Assembly (NCBI RefSeq): GCF_022808855.1
Contig: NZ_JAKZLF010000022.1
Location: forward strand, 2,478-66,477
Direction of reading: 5' to 3'
Origin: Anaeromyxobacter soli
Lineage (GTDB): Bacteria; Myxococcota; Myxococcia; Myxococcales; Anaeromyxobacteraceae
Length of the DNA: 64,000 nucleotides
The notes beneath the pieces were generated by a model that did no database searches, was not told the DNA's origin, and saw nothing but the letters and a program-made list of their open reading frames with translations. The first letter of the stretch is position 1; each line of letters starts with the position of its first letter. This document shows positions 48,588 to 58,009 of the stretch, one piece after another. A program made the position numbers and the translations under genes.

Positions 48588-50050
48588 TGCGCGCGCGCAC
48601 GACAGCGGGCCGCGGGCGGCCCGGCGGCGGGGAGCGGGGGGCGGCGCTCCTCGTCGTGATCGTCTCGGTCGCGATCCTCACCGCGCTCGCGGCGAACCTC
48701 GCCTACGAGAGCCGCGTCTCGCTCGAGATCGCCGCGAACGCGCGCGACGAGCTGCGCGCCACCTACCTCGCGAAGAGCGGCGTCGCGCTGTCGCGGATGG
48801 TGCTCGGCTTCCAGCAGCAGCTCGACGACGCGGCGGGCGCCGCGTGCGGGCTCCTCGGGCAGGGGCTGCCCGGCGCGCGCACGCCGGCGGGCCAGCAGCA
48901 GCGGCCCGGCGGCGCGAACCCGCCTGCCGCCGCCTGCCCGCGACCGCAGATCTGGAGCGCGGTGCCGGTGAGCTCGACGCTCGTGCAGTCGCTGTTCGGC
49001 GGAGCCGGTCAGGAGGCTCCGGCGGCGGGAGCCTCGCCGGCAGGGGCGGCGGGCGGCGCGCGCCCGCCGGCGGCGTTCGGCGAGTTCGAGGGAGCGTTCG
49101 AGGCCAAGATCGAGGACGAGGGGCGCAAGGTGAACGCCCAGCTCGACGCGCGCGAGATCAGCGGCCCGGCGCGCATGCAGGTGCAGGGGCTCTACCAGCT
49201 CATCTGCGATCCGCGCTTCGACCGGATCTTCGAGCGCGAGGACGCGAACGGGGTCCGCACGAGCCGCCAGGACCTCATCGTCCACCTGCGCGACTGGATC
49301 GACGACGACAAGGTCTCGTCGTCGCTCGTCGCGGGCTTCCCCGGCGCGGCCTGCCTCATGGAGGCCGGGGACCCGCCGTTCGAGCCGGGCTTCGGCGACG
49401 AGAACTTCCCCTACGACAAGGGCGAGGATCGCTACCGGGCGAAGAACGCGCGGCTCGACTCCATCGAGGAGCTGTACCTCGTCGCGGGCGTCTCCGACGT
49501 GTTCATGGCGGCGTTCGGCAACCGTCTCACGGTGTACCTCCCCGTGGAGGCCCCCCGGAACGTGAACACCCTCGACCGGCGCGACCTCGTCGAGCTGGCG
49601 CGGCTCATCGCCGATCCGCCCTCCCAGCCGTTCCTGCTCGACCCGGAGTTCGGCGCGAAGCTCCAGAAGGCCATCGCCGACCTGACCCTGAACGGCCTCA
49701 TGACGATCACGCCGCTCCAGTTCGCCGAGATCGTGAGGGGGCTCCAGGTGAGCGTCAACACCGCCGCCCTCTCCCCGTCGAGCGGCAAGCAGTTCCTCAC
49801 GGACCGTTCGTACGTGTTCCGCATCCGCTCGGCCGGCACCGCCGGCGCGGTGACGAAGAGCGTCGACGCGGTCGTGAGCTTCGATCCGAGCCAGAACCGC
49901 GATACGCAGACGCAGACGCAGGCGCCGCTCCAGGGCCAGGACCCCGCTCAGGCCCAGGCGCTGGCGCAGCTGCAGACCCAGGCGCAACAGCTCCAGACGG
50001 CCGCCACCGGCGTGAAGCCGAGCCGGTTCCTGCGCTGGCGCGAGGAGTGA
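48587..50050 (+). CDS. gspK: minor pseudopilin GspK
   Basis: A 487-residue pseudopilus tip protein. The prepilin leader ends GGGERG before AALLVVIVSVAILTALAANLAYESR; Glu5 is absent, as is normal for GspK. The large globular part contains GEFEGAFEAKIEDEGRKVN, LIVHLRDWIDDD, RLDSIEELYLVAGVS and a SAM-like helical domain. An extra Gly/Ala/Pro-rich insertion lies near 95-165. The C-terminus has a Gln-rich stretch (QTQTQAPLQGQDPAQAQALA). It starts at the gspJ stop (TGATG). Confidence 0.92.
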   Translation: MRARTTAGRGRPGGGERGAALLVVIVSVAILTALAANLAYESRVSLEIAANARDELRATYLAKSGVALSRMVLGFQQQLDDAAGAACGLLGQGLPGARTPAGQQQRPGGANPPAAACPRPQIWSAVPVSSTLVQSLFGGAGQEAPAAGASPAGAAGGARPPAAFGEFEGAFEAKIEDEGRKVNAQLDAREISGPARMQVQGLYQLICDPRFDRIFEREDANGVRTSRQDLIVHLRDWIDDDKVSSSLVAGFPGAACLMEAGDPPFEPGFGDENFPYDKGEDRYRAKNARLDSIEELYLVAGVSDVFMAAFGNRLTVYLPVEAPRNVNTLDRRDLVELARLIADPPSQPFLLDPEFGAKLQKAIADLTLNGLMTITPLQFAEIVRGLQVSVNTAALSPSSGKQFLTDRSYVFRIRSAGTAGAVTKSVDAVVSFDPSQNRDTQTQTQAPLQGQDPAQAQALAQLQTQAQQLQTAATGVKPSRFLRWREE

Positions 50051-50053
50051 CGG

Positions 50054-51655
50054 ATGGCGCAGAGGAACCTCGGCCTCGATCTCGGGGCCCACGCGGTGAA
50101 GGGGGTGCTGCTCGACAGCACCTACCGCGGCTACGCCGTGGTGGACACGGCGCGCGTGCCGGTGCAGGCGGCGACGGAGGGCGGCCCGCCCCTCGTGGCG
50201 CGGCAGGCGGAGGCCGTGCGCGCGCTGCTCGCGGAGCGCGGCTGGCGGCCCGACGCGGTGATCACCGCGTTCCCGGGCGCGGCCGCCTCCTCGCACGTGC
50301 TCACCCTCCCCTTCACGGATCCGCGCCGGATCGAGCAGACCGTGGGGTTCGAGGTGGAGGGGCAGATCCCCTTCGATCTCGAGGACGTCGCGTGGGACTG
50401 GCAGCCGCTCCACGCGCACGACGGCAAGACCGACCTCCACGTCGCAGTCGTCCGCAAGGAGGAGCTCGCCGCGCTCGTGGCCGCGCTCGGGGACGCAGGC
50501 GTCGACCCGCGCGCCGTCGTGCCGGCCGGCCCGGCGTACGCGGCGCTCTTCGCGACCGGCGCGGTGGCCGGCGAGGAGGCGCCGCCCGCCGAGCCCGGCG
50601 CGCTCGTCCCCGCGGACCTGATCCTCGACGTCGGGCACGAGCGGACGAGCGTGTGCGTCGTCGCGGGCGGCCTGGCCGAGGCGGCGCGCACGTTCCCGTT
50701 CGGCGCGGCCCACCTCGCCCGCGTCGTGAGCCGCGACCTCGGGCTCTCCGAGGCCGACGCCCTCGCGGCGGTCGTCTCCCGCGACGCCCGCGACCCCCGC
50801 GTCGACGAGGCGCTGCCCCGCGCGCTCGCCCCCCTCGTGCGCGAGCTGCGCGCGACGCTCCGGGCGTGGCGCGCGCGCGCCGGCGCGCGCCCGGTCCGGC
50901 GGTTCGTCCTCTGCGGCGAGCTCGCCCGCCTCCCGGCGCTCGCGGAGGCGGTCGCGCCGGAGGCGGAGGGGGCGATCGGGCCGCTCGAGCTCGCCGGCCC
51001 CGCCGCGGAGCGGATCGCGCCCGAGGACGCGCCCGGCCTCGCGCTCGCCCTGGCCCTCGCGCTGCGCGGCCACCAGGGCGCGCGCGCGCCGCGCCTCAAC
51101 CTGCGCCGGGGCGCGCTCGCCTACACGCGCGACTTCGAGCACGTGAAGGGGAAGGTCACGCGCCTCGGCGTGTTCGCGGCGCTGCTCGTCGTGCTCGCCG
51201 TGATGAGCTCGGGCGTGCGGCTCTTCGCGCTCGCCCGGCAGGAGAAGGCGCTCGACGACGCGCTGTGCGCGTCGGAGCAGCGCATCCTCGGCAAGTGCTA
51301 CGCGAGCTTCGAGGAGGCGCAGGCCATCCTGCGCGGCCGCGGGACGCCCGGCGCGGCCATCCCGCGGGTCTCCGCGGTCGAAGTGTTCGCCGAGCTCGCG
51401 CAGCGCGTGCCGGACGTGCCGCTCCGCCTCGACCGCATGGAGGTCACGAAGGACAAGCTCCACCTCCAGGGCACGACCGACGCCGCCGAGAACGTCGACA
51501 AGATCGTCTCGGCGCTGCAGGCCTCGCGGTGCTTCGGCGACGCGCGCTCCGGCGGCGCGCGCCGGCGCGGGTCCGACGGGAAGTTCGAGTTCTCCATCGA
51601 CGCGGGGATCACCTGCCTCGAGTCGGGCCCGGCGGCGCCGGGCGGGAGGGGATAG
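50054..51655 (+). CDS. gspL: type II secretion protein GspL (PilM-like actin fold)
   Basis: A 533-residue inner-membrane protein. The cytoplasmic part (1-350) has an actin-like PilM/GspL fold: NLGLDLGAHAVKGVLLDST at the start and LILDVGHERTSVCVVAGGLAEAAR near 190. A single membrane helix follows (LGVFAALLVVLAVMSSGVRLF, near 373), then a periplasmic ferredoxin-like domain (VPLRLDRMEVTKDKLHLQG). It contacts GspE on the inside and GspM outside. It starts 3 nt after gspK and ends at gspM. Confidence 0.88.
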   Translation: MAQRNLGLDLGAHAVKGVLLDSTYRGYAVVDTARVPVQAATEGGPPLVARQAEAVRALLAERGWRPDAVITAFPGAAASSHVLTLPFTDPRRIEQTVGFEVEGQIPFDLEDVAWDWQPLHAHDGKTDLHVAVVRKEELAALVAALGDAGVDPRAVVPAGPAYAALFATGAVAGEEAPPAEPGALVPADLILDVGHERTSVCVVAGGLAEAARTFPFGAAHLARVVSRDLGLSEADALAAVVSRDARDPRVDEALPRALAPLVRELRATLRAWRARAGARPVRRFVLCGELARLPALAEAVAPEAEGAIGPLELAGPAAERIAPEDAPGLALALALALRGHQGARAPRLNLRRGALAYTRDFEHVKGKVTRLGVFAALLVVLAVMSSGVRLFALARQEKALDDALCASEQRILGKCYASFEEAQAILRGRGTPGAAIPRVSAVEVFAELAQRVPDVPLRLDRMEVTKDKLHLQGTTDAAENVDKIVSALQASRCFGDARSGGARRRGSDGKFEFSIDAGITCLESGPAAPGGRG

Positions 51656-52216
51656 ATGCTGGAGCGGCTCCGGAAGCTCCGCGCCGACGCGGAGGCGTGG
51701 CTCGCCAAGCTGTCTCAGCGCGAGCGCGTGATGGTGACCGCCGCGGCGGTCGCGGTGGTCGCGTTCGTCGTCTGGCTCGTCTCGTTCCAGATCTCCTCGG
51801 GCATGGCGGCCCGCGAGGAGCGCATCGACCAGAAGACCAAGGTGATGTCGCAGTTCGGCAAGCTGGCCGAGGGCTACCGCCGCAACCAGGCGGAGCGCAG
51901 CGCCCTGGAGGCGCGCCTCAAGGGCCAGCCCATCCAGCTCATGAGCCACATCTCCCAGGCGGGCGCGGCGCTCGGGATCGAGGTGAACGACCTGCGGCCG
52001 ACCGGCGCGCCGGCCGACCTCGAGGGGATCCGCGAGGAGTCGGTCGAGGTGAACCTCGCCCGCATCGATCTCCCCCGGCTCGCGCGCCTCCTCCAGTCGC
52101 TCGAGCGCGGCGCCGGCGTGGTCAAGGTCCGCCGGATCCGGGTCTCCACCCGCTCGGACGATCCGGCCCTCGTCGACGCCACCCTCGTCGTCTCCACGTA
52201 CCAGCTCCGGACCTGA
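51656..52216 (+). CDS. gspM: type II secretion protein GspM
   Basis: A 186-residue bitopic protein. The cytoplasmic start AWLAKLSQRERVMVTAAAVAVVAFVVWLV runs into one membrane helix near 25-45. The periplasmic part begins with a coiled stretch and ends in a ferredoxin-like fold (EVNLARIDLPRLARLLQSLE, RRIRVSTRSDDPALVDATLV). It stabilises GspL. The ATG directly follows the gspL stop. Confidence 0.87.
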   Translation: MLERLRKLRADAEAWLAKLSQRERVMVTAAAVAVVAFVVWLVSFQISSGMAAREERIDQKTKVMSQFGKLAEGYRRNQAERSALEARLKGQPIQLMSHISQAGAALGIEVNDLRPTGAPADLEGIREESVEVNLARIDLPRLARLLQSLERGAGVVKVRRIRVSTRSDDPALVDATLVVSTYQLRT

Positions 52217-52221
52217 GCGCC

Positions 52222-53139
52222 ATGACGATCGACTGGAACCGCTGGCGCCCGCGCCTCCTCTACGGCGCGTTCACCTTCGCCGCCTTCCTCCTCGCCCTCC
52301 GGCTCACCTTCCCCGCCGACGCGGTGAAGCAGCGCATCGTCCTCGAGGCCGCCGCGCGCGGCTGGCAGGTCGACATGGCCGACGTGGGGCCGGGCGGGAT
52401 CGCCGGGATCCACGCGGAGGGCGTGACCGTCGAGGCCGCCTCCGGCCTCAAGGTCCCGCTCGACGAGCTCACCGCGTCGCTCAGGCTCCTGCCGCTCCTC
52501 ACGGGCAGGCGCAGCGTCGCGTTCGACGCGCGGCTGTACGACGGCGAGGTGGAGGGAACGGCAGACCTGTCCGGCGACGAGCGGGAGATCGCCCTCGCGG
52601 CCAGGGGGGTGGACCTCGCGCGCGCGCTGCCGCTCCGCAAGGCCTCGGGCCTCGACCTCACCGGGAAGCTCTCGGGCAAGGTGGCGCTGACGGTGCCCGC
52701 CGCGCCGAACGGACAGCCGAAGGGCCGGATCGACGTGACGGTGACGGAGGCCGGCGTGAACGGGGGGCAGCTCCCGGTCCCCGGGATGACGAGCGGCCTC
52801 GTTCTCCCGAAGCTCGGGCTCGGCGAGCTCGTCGCGGCGGTGAAGCTCGACCAGGGGAAGGCCACCTTCGAGAAGCTCGAGGCGAGAGGCGGCGACGCGG
52901 ACTTCACGGCCGACGGGCTCTACGCCGTGCTGCAGCCGCGCATCGAGTACGCCCCCATCTCCGGCAAGGCGAAGCTCAAGGTGAAGGACGCCTTCTGGGC
53001 GCGCCGCGAGACGCAGGCGTTCAAGGGGGTCGCCGAGGCGGCCCTCGCCTCCTCGCGCGGTCGCGACGGCGCATGGAACTTCCAGATCGCGGGGAGCGTC
53101 TCGAGGCCGCAGCTCCGGCCCGTCCAAGGGGGCCAGTAG
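52222..53139 (+). CDS. gspN: type II secretion protein GspN
   Basis: A 305-residue protein with one N-terminal membrane helix (LLYGAFTFAAFLLALRLTF). The rest is beta-rich periplasmic sequence of the GspN/AsmA-like type (LKVPLDELTASLRLLPLLTG, ARLYDGEVEGTADLSG, LDLTGKLSGKVALTV). GspN is accessory in known systems. It is the last gene of the operon and follows gspM by 5 nt. No prepilin peptidase gene (gspO) is present. Confidence 0.8.
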   Translation: MTIDWNRWRPRLLYGAFTFAAFLLALRLTFPADAVKQRIVLEAAARGWQVDMADVGPGGIAGIHAEGVTVEAASGLKVPLDELTASLRLLPLLTGRRSVAFDARLYDGEVEGTADLSGDEREIALAARGVDLARALPLRKASGLDLTGKLSGKVALTVPAAPNGQPKGRIDVTVTEAGVNGGQLPVPGMTSGLVLPKLGLGELVAAVKLDQGKATFEKLEARGGDADFTADGLYAVLQPRIEYAPISGKAKLKVKDAFWARRETQAFKGVAEAALASSRGRDGAWNFQIAGSVSRPQLRPVQGGQ

Positions 53140-53277
53140 CCAGCCTTCGAGGGCCTGGCGGCGTGGCGATACATGCCTCGTCACGCAACGCCGCGTTCTC
53201 ATGGGCGAAATCGGACCCGGGCCCCACGTGGTCCGGGCCGGACTGGGGGAAAACCTCCCTCTGATCAAGGGCTTCCC

Positions 53278-53307
53278 TTGAAGCCGCCCATGGGGTCGTG
53301 ATATCGG
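53278..53307 (+). promoter_or_regulatory. possible promoter for smc, leaderless
   Basis: TTGAAG (53278-53283) and TATCGG (53302-53307) are 18 bp apart. The -10 lies 7 nt before ATG 53315 and no ribosome binding site is seen. The -10 is a weak match. Confidence 0.4.
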
Positions 53308-53314
53308 GTTCGCC

Positions 53315-56300
53315 ATGCGCATCCGGCGGCTCGACATCGTCGGCTTCAAGTCGTTCATGGACAAGACCGTGGTCGCCTTCGACGAGGGCGTCACCGGCGT
53401 TGTCGGCCCAAATGGGTGCGGGAAGTCCAACGTCGCGGACGCGATCCGCTGGGTGCTCGGCGAGCAGTCCGCCCGGCACCTGCGCGGCCGCTCGATGGAG
53501 GACGTGATCTTCAACGGCTCGGAGACGAAGCCGCCCCTCTCCATGGCGGAGGTGCTGCTCACCTTCGAGAACGACCGCCCGAGCGAGCTGCCGACCCAGT
53601 ACCAGGGGTACTCCGAGATCACCGTCGGGCGCCGCCTGTTCCGCAGCGGCGAGTCCGAGTACCTCGTGAACGGCGTGCAGTCGCGGCTGCTCGACGTGAA
53701 CGACATCTTCTTCGGCTCGGGCGTCGGCCGGACCGCGTACTCGATCATCGAGCAGGGCCGCATCGGCCAGATCGTGTCCGCCCGCCCCGAGGACCGGCGG
53801 GCGATCATCGAGGAGGCCGCCGGCATCACGAAGTACAAGAAGCGGCGCGAGGCGGCGGAGCGGAAGATGGAGGCGACGCAGCAGAACATGCTGCGCGTCG
53901 CGGACATCGTGCAGGAGCTCGGCAAGCAGCTCGAGAGCCTGAACCGCCAGGCGCGCAAGGCGGAGAAGTACAAGGCCCTGCGCGCGCAGATCCGCGAGCT
54001 CGAGCTCCGGGCGGCGGCGGCGCGCTACCTCGAGCTCACCGCGACCCGCCGCGCCGCCGAGGATCGCCACGCGACGCTCAAGGCCGAGGAGGCCGAGGTC
54101 GTGGCGCGCCTCGCCGAGCTCGACGGCGGGATCGACGGCGATCGTGCGCTGCTCGCCGAGAGCGAGGGGCGCCTCGCCGAGCTCGGCGCCAAGGAGCACG
54201 CGCTCGAGAGCCAGGCGCGGGTCTCCGAGGTCTCGGTCGAGGCCGCCGCGCGCGAGCTCGAGCAGATCGCGGAGCGGACGCGCGCGCAGGCCGCCGAGGT
54301 CGAGGCGCTGAAGGCGCAGGCGGAGGCGCTCGCGCAGGAGCGCGAGGCGCTCCTCCAGCAGCGCGACGATCTCCAGTCGCTCGTCACCACCGACGAGACC
54401 CGGCTCGTGGACGCCGAGGCCGCGCTCCGCGACGCGGGCCGCGAGCAGGGCGCGCTGCAGGGCGAGGCGGATCGGGCGCGCGCCGCGGCCGGGGCCGCGC
54501 TCTCCGAGGCGACCAGCCACAAGAGCCAGCTCGCGCAGCTCGAGCGGCAGCGGCTCGACCTGCGCGGCCGCATCCAGAAGAACCGCGGCGAGGCCGACGA
54601 CCTCGCCCAGCGCGCCTCCCAGCTCGACGGCTCGCGCTCGCGCTTCGTCGAGAAGCTCGGCCAGACCCGCCAGCTCAAGCTCCGGCTCGACGAGCAGCGC
54701 GGCGCGCAGGAGGAGATGCTCGAGCGGACGCGGGCCGAGTTCATCCAGAACGAGGCGCGGCTCATCACGATCCGCGAGGAGCTCGCCGACAAGCGCTCGC
54801 GCCTCAACAGCCTCCTCGAGATCGTCCGCAACTACGAGGGCTACGGCCGCGGGGTGCGCAGCCTCATGACCCGCGCCGGCCAGGCGGAGGCGCGCGACCG
54901 CGGCGTCTTCGGCCTCGTCGCCGACGTCGTGTCCGCGCCGGCCGAGTACGAGAACGCCATCGAGGCGGTGCTGGGCGAGCGGCTCCAGTACGTCATCGTC
55001 GAGAGCCACTCCCAGGGCGTCGAGGCGATCGACTACCTGAAGTCCGCCGCCGAGGGGCGCGCCTCCCTCATCCCGATGGCGCGCCTGCGCGACGCGGCCA
55101 CGGCCGGCCCCGCGCCGGACCTCGGCGGCCACCCCGGGGTCGTCGCGAGCTGCCTCGACGTCATCCGCTTCGAGTCCTCGTACGAGAAGGTCGTCCGCTT
55201 CCTGCTCGGCGACGCGCTCATCGTGCGCGACCTCCCCGCCGCGCTCGAGCTCTGGCAGCAGAGCGGCGACAAGCGGACGCTCGTGACGCTCGACGGCGAG
55301 GTGCTGGACCCCTACGGCGTCGTCACCGGCGGCCCGCTGGAGGGCGAGGGGCACGGCGCGCTGCAGCGGCGGCGCGAGGCGCAGGAGCTCGAGGACGTCG
55401 TCCGCGGGTTCGAGGCGGACTTCTCGCTGGCGCAGGAGCGGCACCGCACCCTGCAGGCGCGCCTCCTCCAGCTCGAGGCGGCGCTGAAGAGCCTCGACAA
55501 GGACGGCCGCGAGAAGGAGCTCGCGCTCCTCGACCAGGAGAAGGATCTGGCCCGCGTCGGCGAGGAGCTCGAGCGCGTGGGCGAGCGGATGGGCGCCCTC
55601 GAGATCGAGCGCTCGCAGCTCGAGGAGACGCTCGCGGCGTTCTCGCGCGAGGAGGAGGAGCACCGCGTCGCCGCGGCGACCGCCGAGGCGGAGGTCTCGC
55701 GCGCCGAGGAGCGCGCCCGCGACGCCGTCCTCCGGCTCGAGCAGACCCGCCAGCGCGGCGACGTCCTCACCGCCGAGCTGATGAACCTCAAGGTGAAGGT
55801 CGCCGCCGACGCCGAGCGCCGCGAGGGGATCGGCGCCGCGCTGAAGCGCATCGACGACGCGCGGCGCGAGGTGGACGAGCGGCGGGCGCGCCTCTTCGCG
55901 GCGCTGTCCGAGGCGAACGCGCGCGCGGCCGAGCTGCGCAGCCGGCTGGACGGCACGCGCGTCGATCTCGACCGCCTGTCGCAGGACCTCGCCGGCGTCC
56001 GGGAGGAGCTCTCCCGGGCCCGCGCCGAGCACGAGGGGCGCGCCGCCGCCTCGCGCGGCCGCGAGGCCGAGGCCCGCGAGCTCCGCACCCGCGCCGAGGC
56101 GGCCCGGAGCGCGATGGGCGAGGCGGCGCTCACGGCGCGCGAGCACGCCCTCGAGCTCACCCACCTCGAGGAGCAGACGCGCGAGCGGTGCCAGGCGGAG
56201 CTCAAGTGGGAGGTGGCGCGCTTCCACCTGGAGCGGCCGCCGGGCGAGGCCGAGCGCGAGCGGCTCGACGACCTGAAGGCGCAGTCCGAGCGGATGGGCG

Positions 56301-56914
56301 CCATCAACCTGACCGCGATCGAGGAGTACGACGACCTCGCCCGCCGCCACGAGTTCATGAGCACCCAGAAGGCGGACCTCGAGCGCTCGCTCGCCGATCT
56401 CAAGGCCGCCATCGTGAAGATCAACCGCGCCTCGCGCGAGCGCTTCCAGGAGACGTTCGACCTCGTGAACGAGAAGTTCCAGGCGGTCTTCCCGCGCCTG
56501 TTCAACGGCGGCCGCGCCGGGCTCGTGCTCACGCAGGCGGACGGCGACGGGGAGGCGGGCGTCGAGATCTTCTCGCAGCCGCCCGGCAAGAAGCTGCAGA
56601 GCGTGAACCTGCTCTCCGGCGGCGAGAAGGCGCTCACCGCCGTGTCGCTCATCTTCGCCATCTTCCTCATCAAGCCGACGCCGTTCTGCCTCCTCGACGA
56701 GGTCGACGCGCCGCTCGACGACGCGAACGTCGGCCGCTACAACGAGATGGTGAAGGAGATGTCGAAGACCTCGCAGTTCATCCTCATCACGCACAACAAG
56801 CGCACGATGGAGATGGTGGACACGCTCTACGGGGTCACCATGCAGGAGCCGGGCGTCTCGAAGCTCGTCTCCGTCCGGCTCTCCGAGCGCACCAAGGAAG
56901 CCGCCGCGGCCTGA
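53315..56914 (+). CDS. smc: chromosome segregation protein SMC
   Basis: A 1199-residue SMC ATPase for chromosome condensation. Walker A is GPNGCGKSN (32-40). Two long coiled coils (about 170-500 and 680-1030) flank a hinge near 520-660 (GVFGLVADVVSAPAEYENAI, LDGEVLDPYGVVTGG). The C-terminal head has the signature LLSGGEKALTAVSLIFAIF and Walker B CLLDEVDAPLDDANV. Length is normal. No scpA or scpB adjoins. It has no Shine-Dalgarno sequence; a weak promoter lies immediately before the ATG. Confidence 0.96.
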   Translation: MRIRRLDIVGFKSFMDKTVVAFDEGVTGVVGPNGCGKSNVADAIRWVLGEQSARHLRGRSMEDVIFNGSETKPPLSMAEVLLTFENDRPSELPTQYQGYSEITVGRRLFRSGESEYLVNGVQSRLLDVNDIFFGSGVGRTAYSIIEQGRIGQIVSARPEDRRAIIEEAAGITKYKKRREAAERKMEATQQNMLRVADIVQELGKQLESLNRQARKAEKYKALRAQIRELELRAAAARYLELTATRRAAEDRHATLKAEEAEVVARLAELDGGIDGDRALLAESEGRLAELGAKEHALESQARVSEVSVEAAARELEQIAERTRAQAAEVEALKAQAEALAQEREALLQQRDDLQSLVTTDETRLVDAEAALRDAGREQGALQGEADRARAAAGAALSEATSHKSQLAQLERQRLDLRGRIQKNRGEADDLAQRASQLDGSRSRFVEKLGQTRQLKLRLDEQRGAQEEMLERTRAEFIQNEARLITIREELADKRSRLNSLLEIVRNYEGYGRGVRSLMTRAGQAEARDRGVFGLVADVVSAPAEYENAIEAVLGERLQYVIVESHSQGVEAIDYLKSAAEGRASLIPMARLRDAATAGPAPDLGGHPGVVASCLDVIRFESSYEKVVRFLLGDALIVRDLPAALELWQQSGDKRTLVTLDGEVLDPYGVVTGGPLEGEGHGALQRRREAQELEDVVRGFEADFSLAQERHRTLQARLLQLEAALKSLDKDGREKELALLDQEKDLARVGEELERVGERMGALEIERSQLEETLAAFSREEEEHRVAAATAEAEVSRAEERARDAVLRLEQTRQRGDVLTAELMNLKVKVAADAERREGIGAALKRIDDARREVDERRARLFAALSEANARAAELRSRLDGTRVDLDRLSQDLAGVREELSRARAEHEGRAAASRGREAEARELRTRAEAARSAMGEAALTAREHALELTHLEEQTRERCQAELKWEVARFHLERPPGEAERERLDDLKAQSERMGAINLTAIEEYDDLARRHEFMSTQKADLERSLADLKAAIVKINRASRERFQETFDLVNEKFQAVFPRLFNGGRAGLVLTQADGDGEAGVEIFSQPPGKKLQSVNLLSGGEKALTAVSLIFAIFLIKPTPFCLLDEVDAPLDDANVGRYNEMVKEMSKTSQFILITHNKRTMEMVDTLYGVTMQEPGVSKLVSVRLSERTKEAAAA

Positions 56915-57001
56915 ACGTCACCGTCGCGCAGCCGCGCAGCTGCCAGGGCCCCCGGCGACGGCGGCCGGCGTTCGCGGGAGGGCCCCGCGCAGCGCGCGGG
57001 A

Positions 57002-57135
57002 GGGGCGAAGCCCCTCAGGCGGGGAACGGTCGCGAGCCCGCGAACGCGGGCGCGACCGTTCACGGGACCCGCCGAGCAGGGGTGGGGACCCCGACGACGG
57101 CGGCCAGCCGTCGGCGGGGCGGGGGCGCAGCCCCC
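57002..57135. repeat. cluster of strong hairpins between smc and the cytochrome gene
   Basis: Four inverted repeats are packed here: AGGGGC-GAA-GCCCCT (57001-57015); an 11-bp arm pair GAACGGTCGCG/CGCGACCGTTC enclosing CCCGCG-AA-CGCGGG (57024-57061); GACGGC/GCCGTC (near 57095-57112); and GGGGGC-GCA-GCCCCC (57121-57135). They lie between convergent genes and may terminate both transcripts. Confidence 0.7.
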
Positions 57136-57139
57136 GTGT

Positions 57140-58009
57140 CTACATCGGATGCCCCGTCGCCTTGTCGGAGTGGCAGGTCGTGCAGGTCATGCCGCTCGCC
57201 ACGGGCTCCGTCGTGCTGGTGCCCGGGTGGCACACGAGGCACGTCTTCGACGCGTCGTCGATGGGCGCCGCCGTGAACGCCTTCGTCTCGAGGTAGGTGT
57301 TGAGCAGCTCGGCCACCTTCCCGGCGACGTCCGCCGTGAGGCGGGCGCAGCGCGCCTTCTTGTCCGCGCCCGTCGCGGAGACGCCGTTCGCGGCGCACCA
57401 GCCGGACACCGACGCGTGGCACAGGTGCGCGCCGGGGACCTGCTGCAGGTTCACGAGGTTCCCCGCGCTGAAGTCCTTCACGAGCCCGGTCTCGCCCGCG
57501 TTCACGGCCTGCGGGGTGTACTGCGGGAAGCTCGCGCCCTCGTACCAGCGCATGAGGTCGGTCATGATCGCCGCGCGCGCGGTCGCGTCGGCGACCACCA
57601 TGTTCGTCACGAGCACGCTGCCGAGGAGGGCGCCGCAGATGCTGCCGTAGCTGGCGATCCCGCCTCCGCCGAACTTGCCGAAGTCGAGCGGGAGCAGCGT
57701 GAACGGCGCGCCGGCGGTCTGGGCGAGGTGGCCCAGGAGAGCGCTGTACGCGCCGTGGCAGCAGCCTCCGGCGTAGTACCCCTGGTACGCGGCCTCGCGG
57801 ATCGGCGTCGGATCGAGCCGGTACCCGGCAGGAAGGTGCTGCTCGTACGGGAAGTCGGCGACCTGCGGTCCCGCCGGCTCCTGTGGCGTCTGCTGCGGGG
57901 CCGGGTCCGAGTCCGAGCCGCAGGCCTGAAGGACGCCGAGCGTCACGGCGCCGCCGAGCGCGAGGCCGGCGCGACCCAGCAGGTTTCTACGGGAGAGTTC
58001 CTTGGTCAC
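57140..58009 (-). CDS. Tat-exported split-Soret-like cytochrome c with C_GCAxxG_C_C domain
   Basis: A 289-residue protein. The N-terminus has a twin-arginine signal (SRRNLLGRAGLALGG) and a lipobox-like LQAC at about residues 27-30. Residues near 78-125 carry the C-GCAxxG-C-C pattern (YAGGCCHGAYSALLGHL, SYGSICGALLGSVL). The C-terminus has two heme c sites, CLVCH and CTTCH. This combination is known from split-Soret cytochromes of sulfate reducers. It should be a periplasmic or membrane-anchored redox protein; the partner is unknown. It is convergent to smc and divergent from ftsY. Confidence 0.75.
   Translation of the reverse strand: MTKELSRRNLLGRAGLALGGAVTLGVLQACGSDSDPAPQQTPQEPAGPQVADFPYEQHLPAGYRLDPTPIREAAYQGYYAGGCCHGAYSALLGHLAQTAGAPFTLLPLDFGKFGGGGIASYGSICGALLGSVLVTNMVVADATARAAIMTDLMRWYEGASFPQYTPQAVNAGETGLVKDFSAGNLVNLQQVPGAHLCHASVSGWCAANGVSATGADKKARCARLTADVAGKVAELLNTYLETKAFTAAPIDDASKTCLVCHPGTSTTEPVASGMTCTTCHSDKATGHPM

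Noticed and set aside
53140-53314. Possible riboswitch between gspN and smc
   Set aside because: Short inverted segments exist, but no conserved cyclic-di-GMP or other riboswitch core could be recognised.
53021-56794. 1257-codon open frame antisense to smc
   Set aside because: Its product is Leu/Arg/Glu/Ala repeat-like sequence with no domain, the usual mirror of a GC-rich coiled-coil gene. smc on the other strand has all its motifs.
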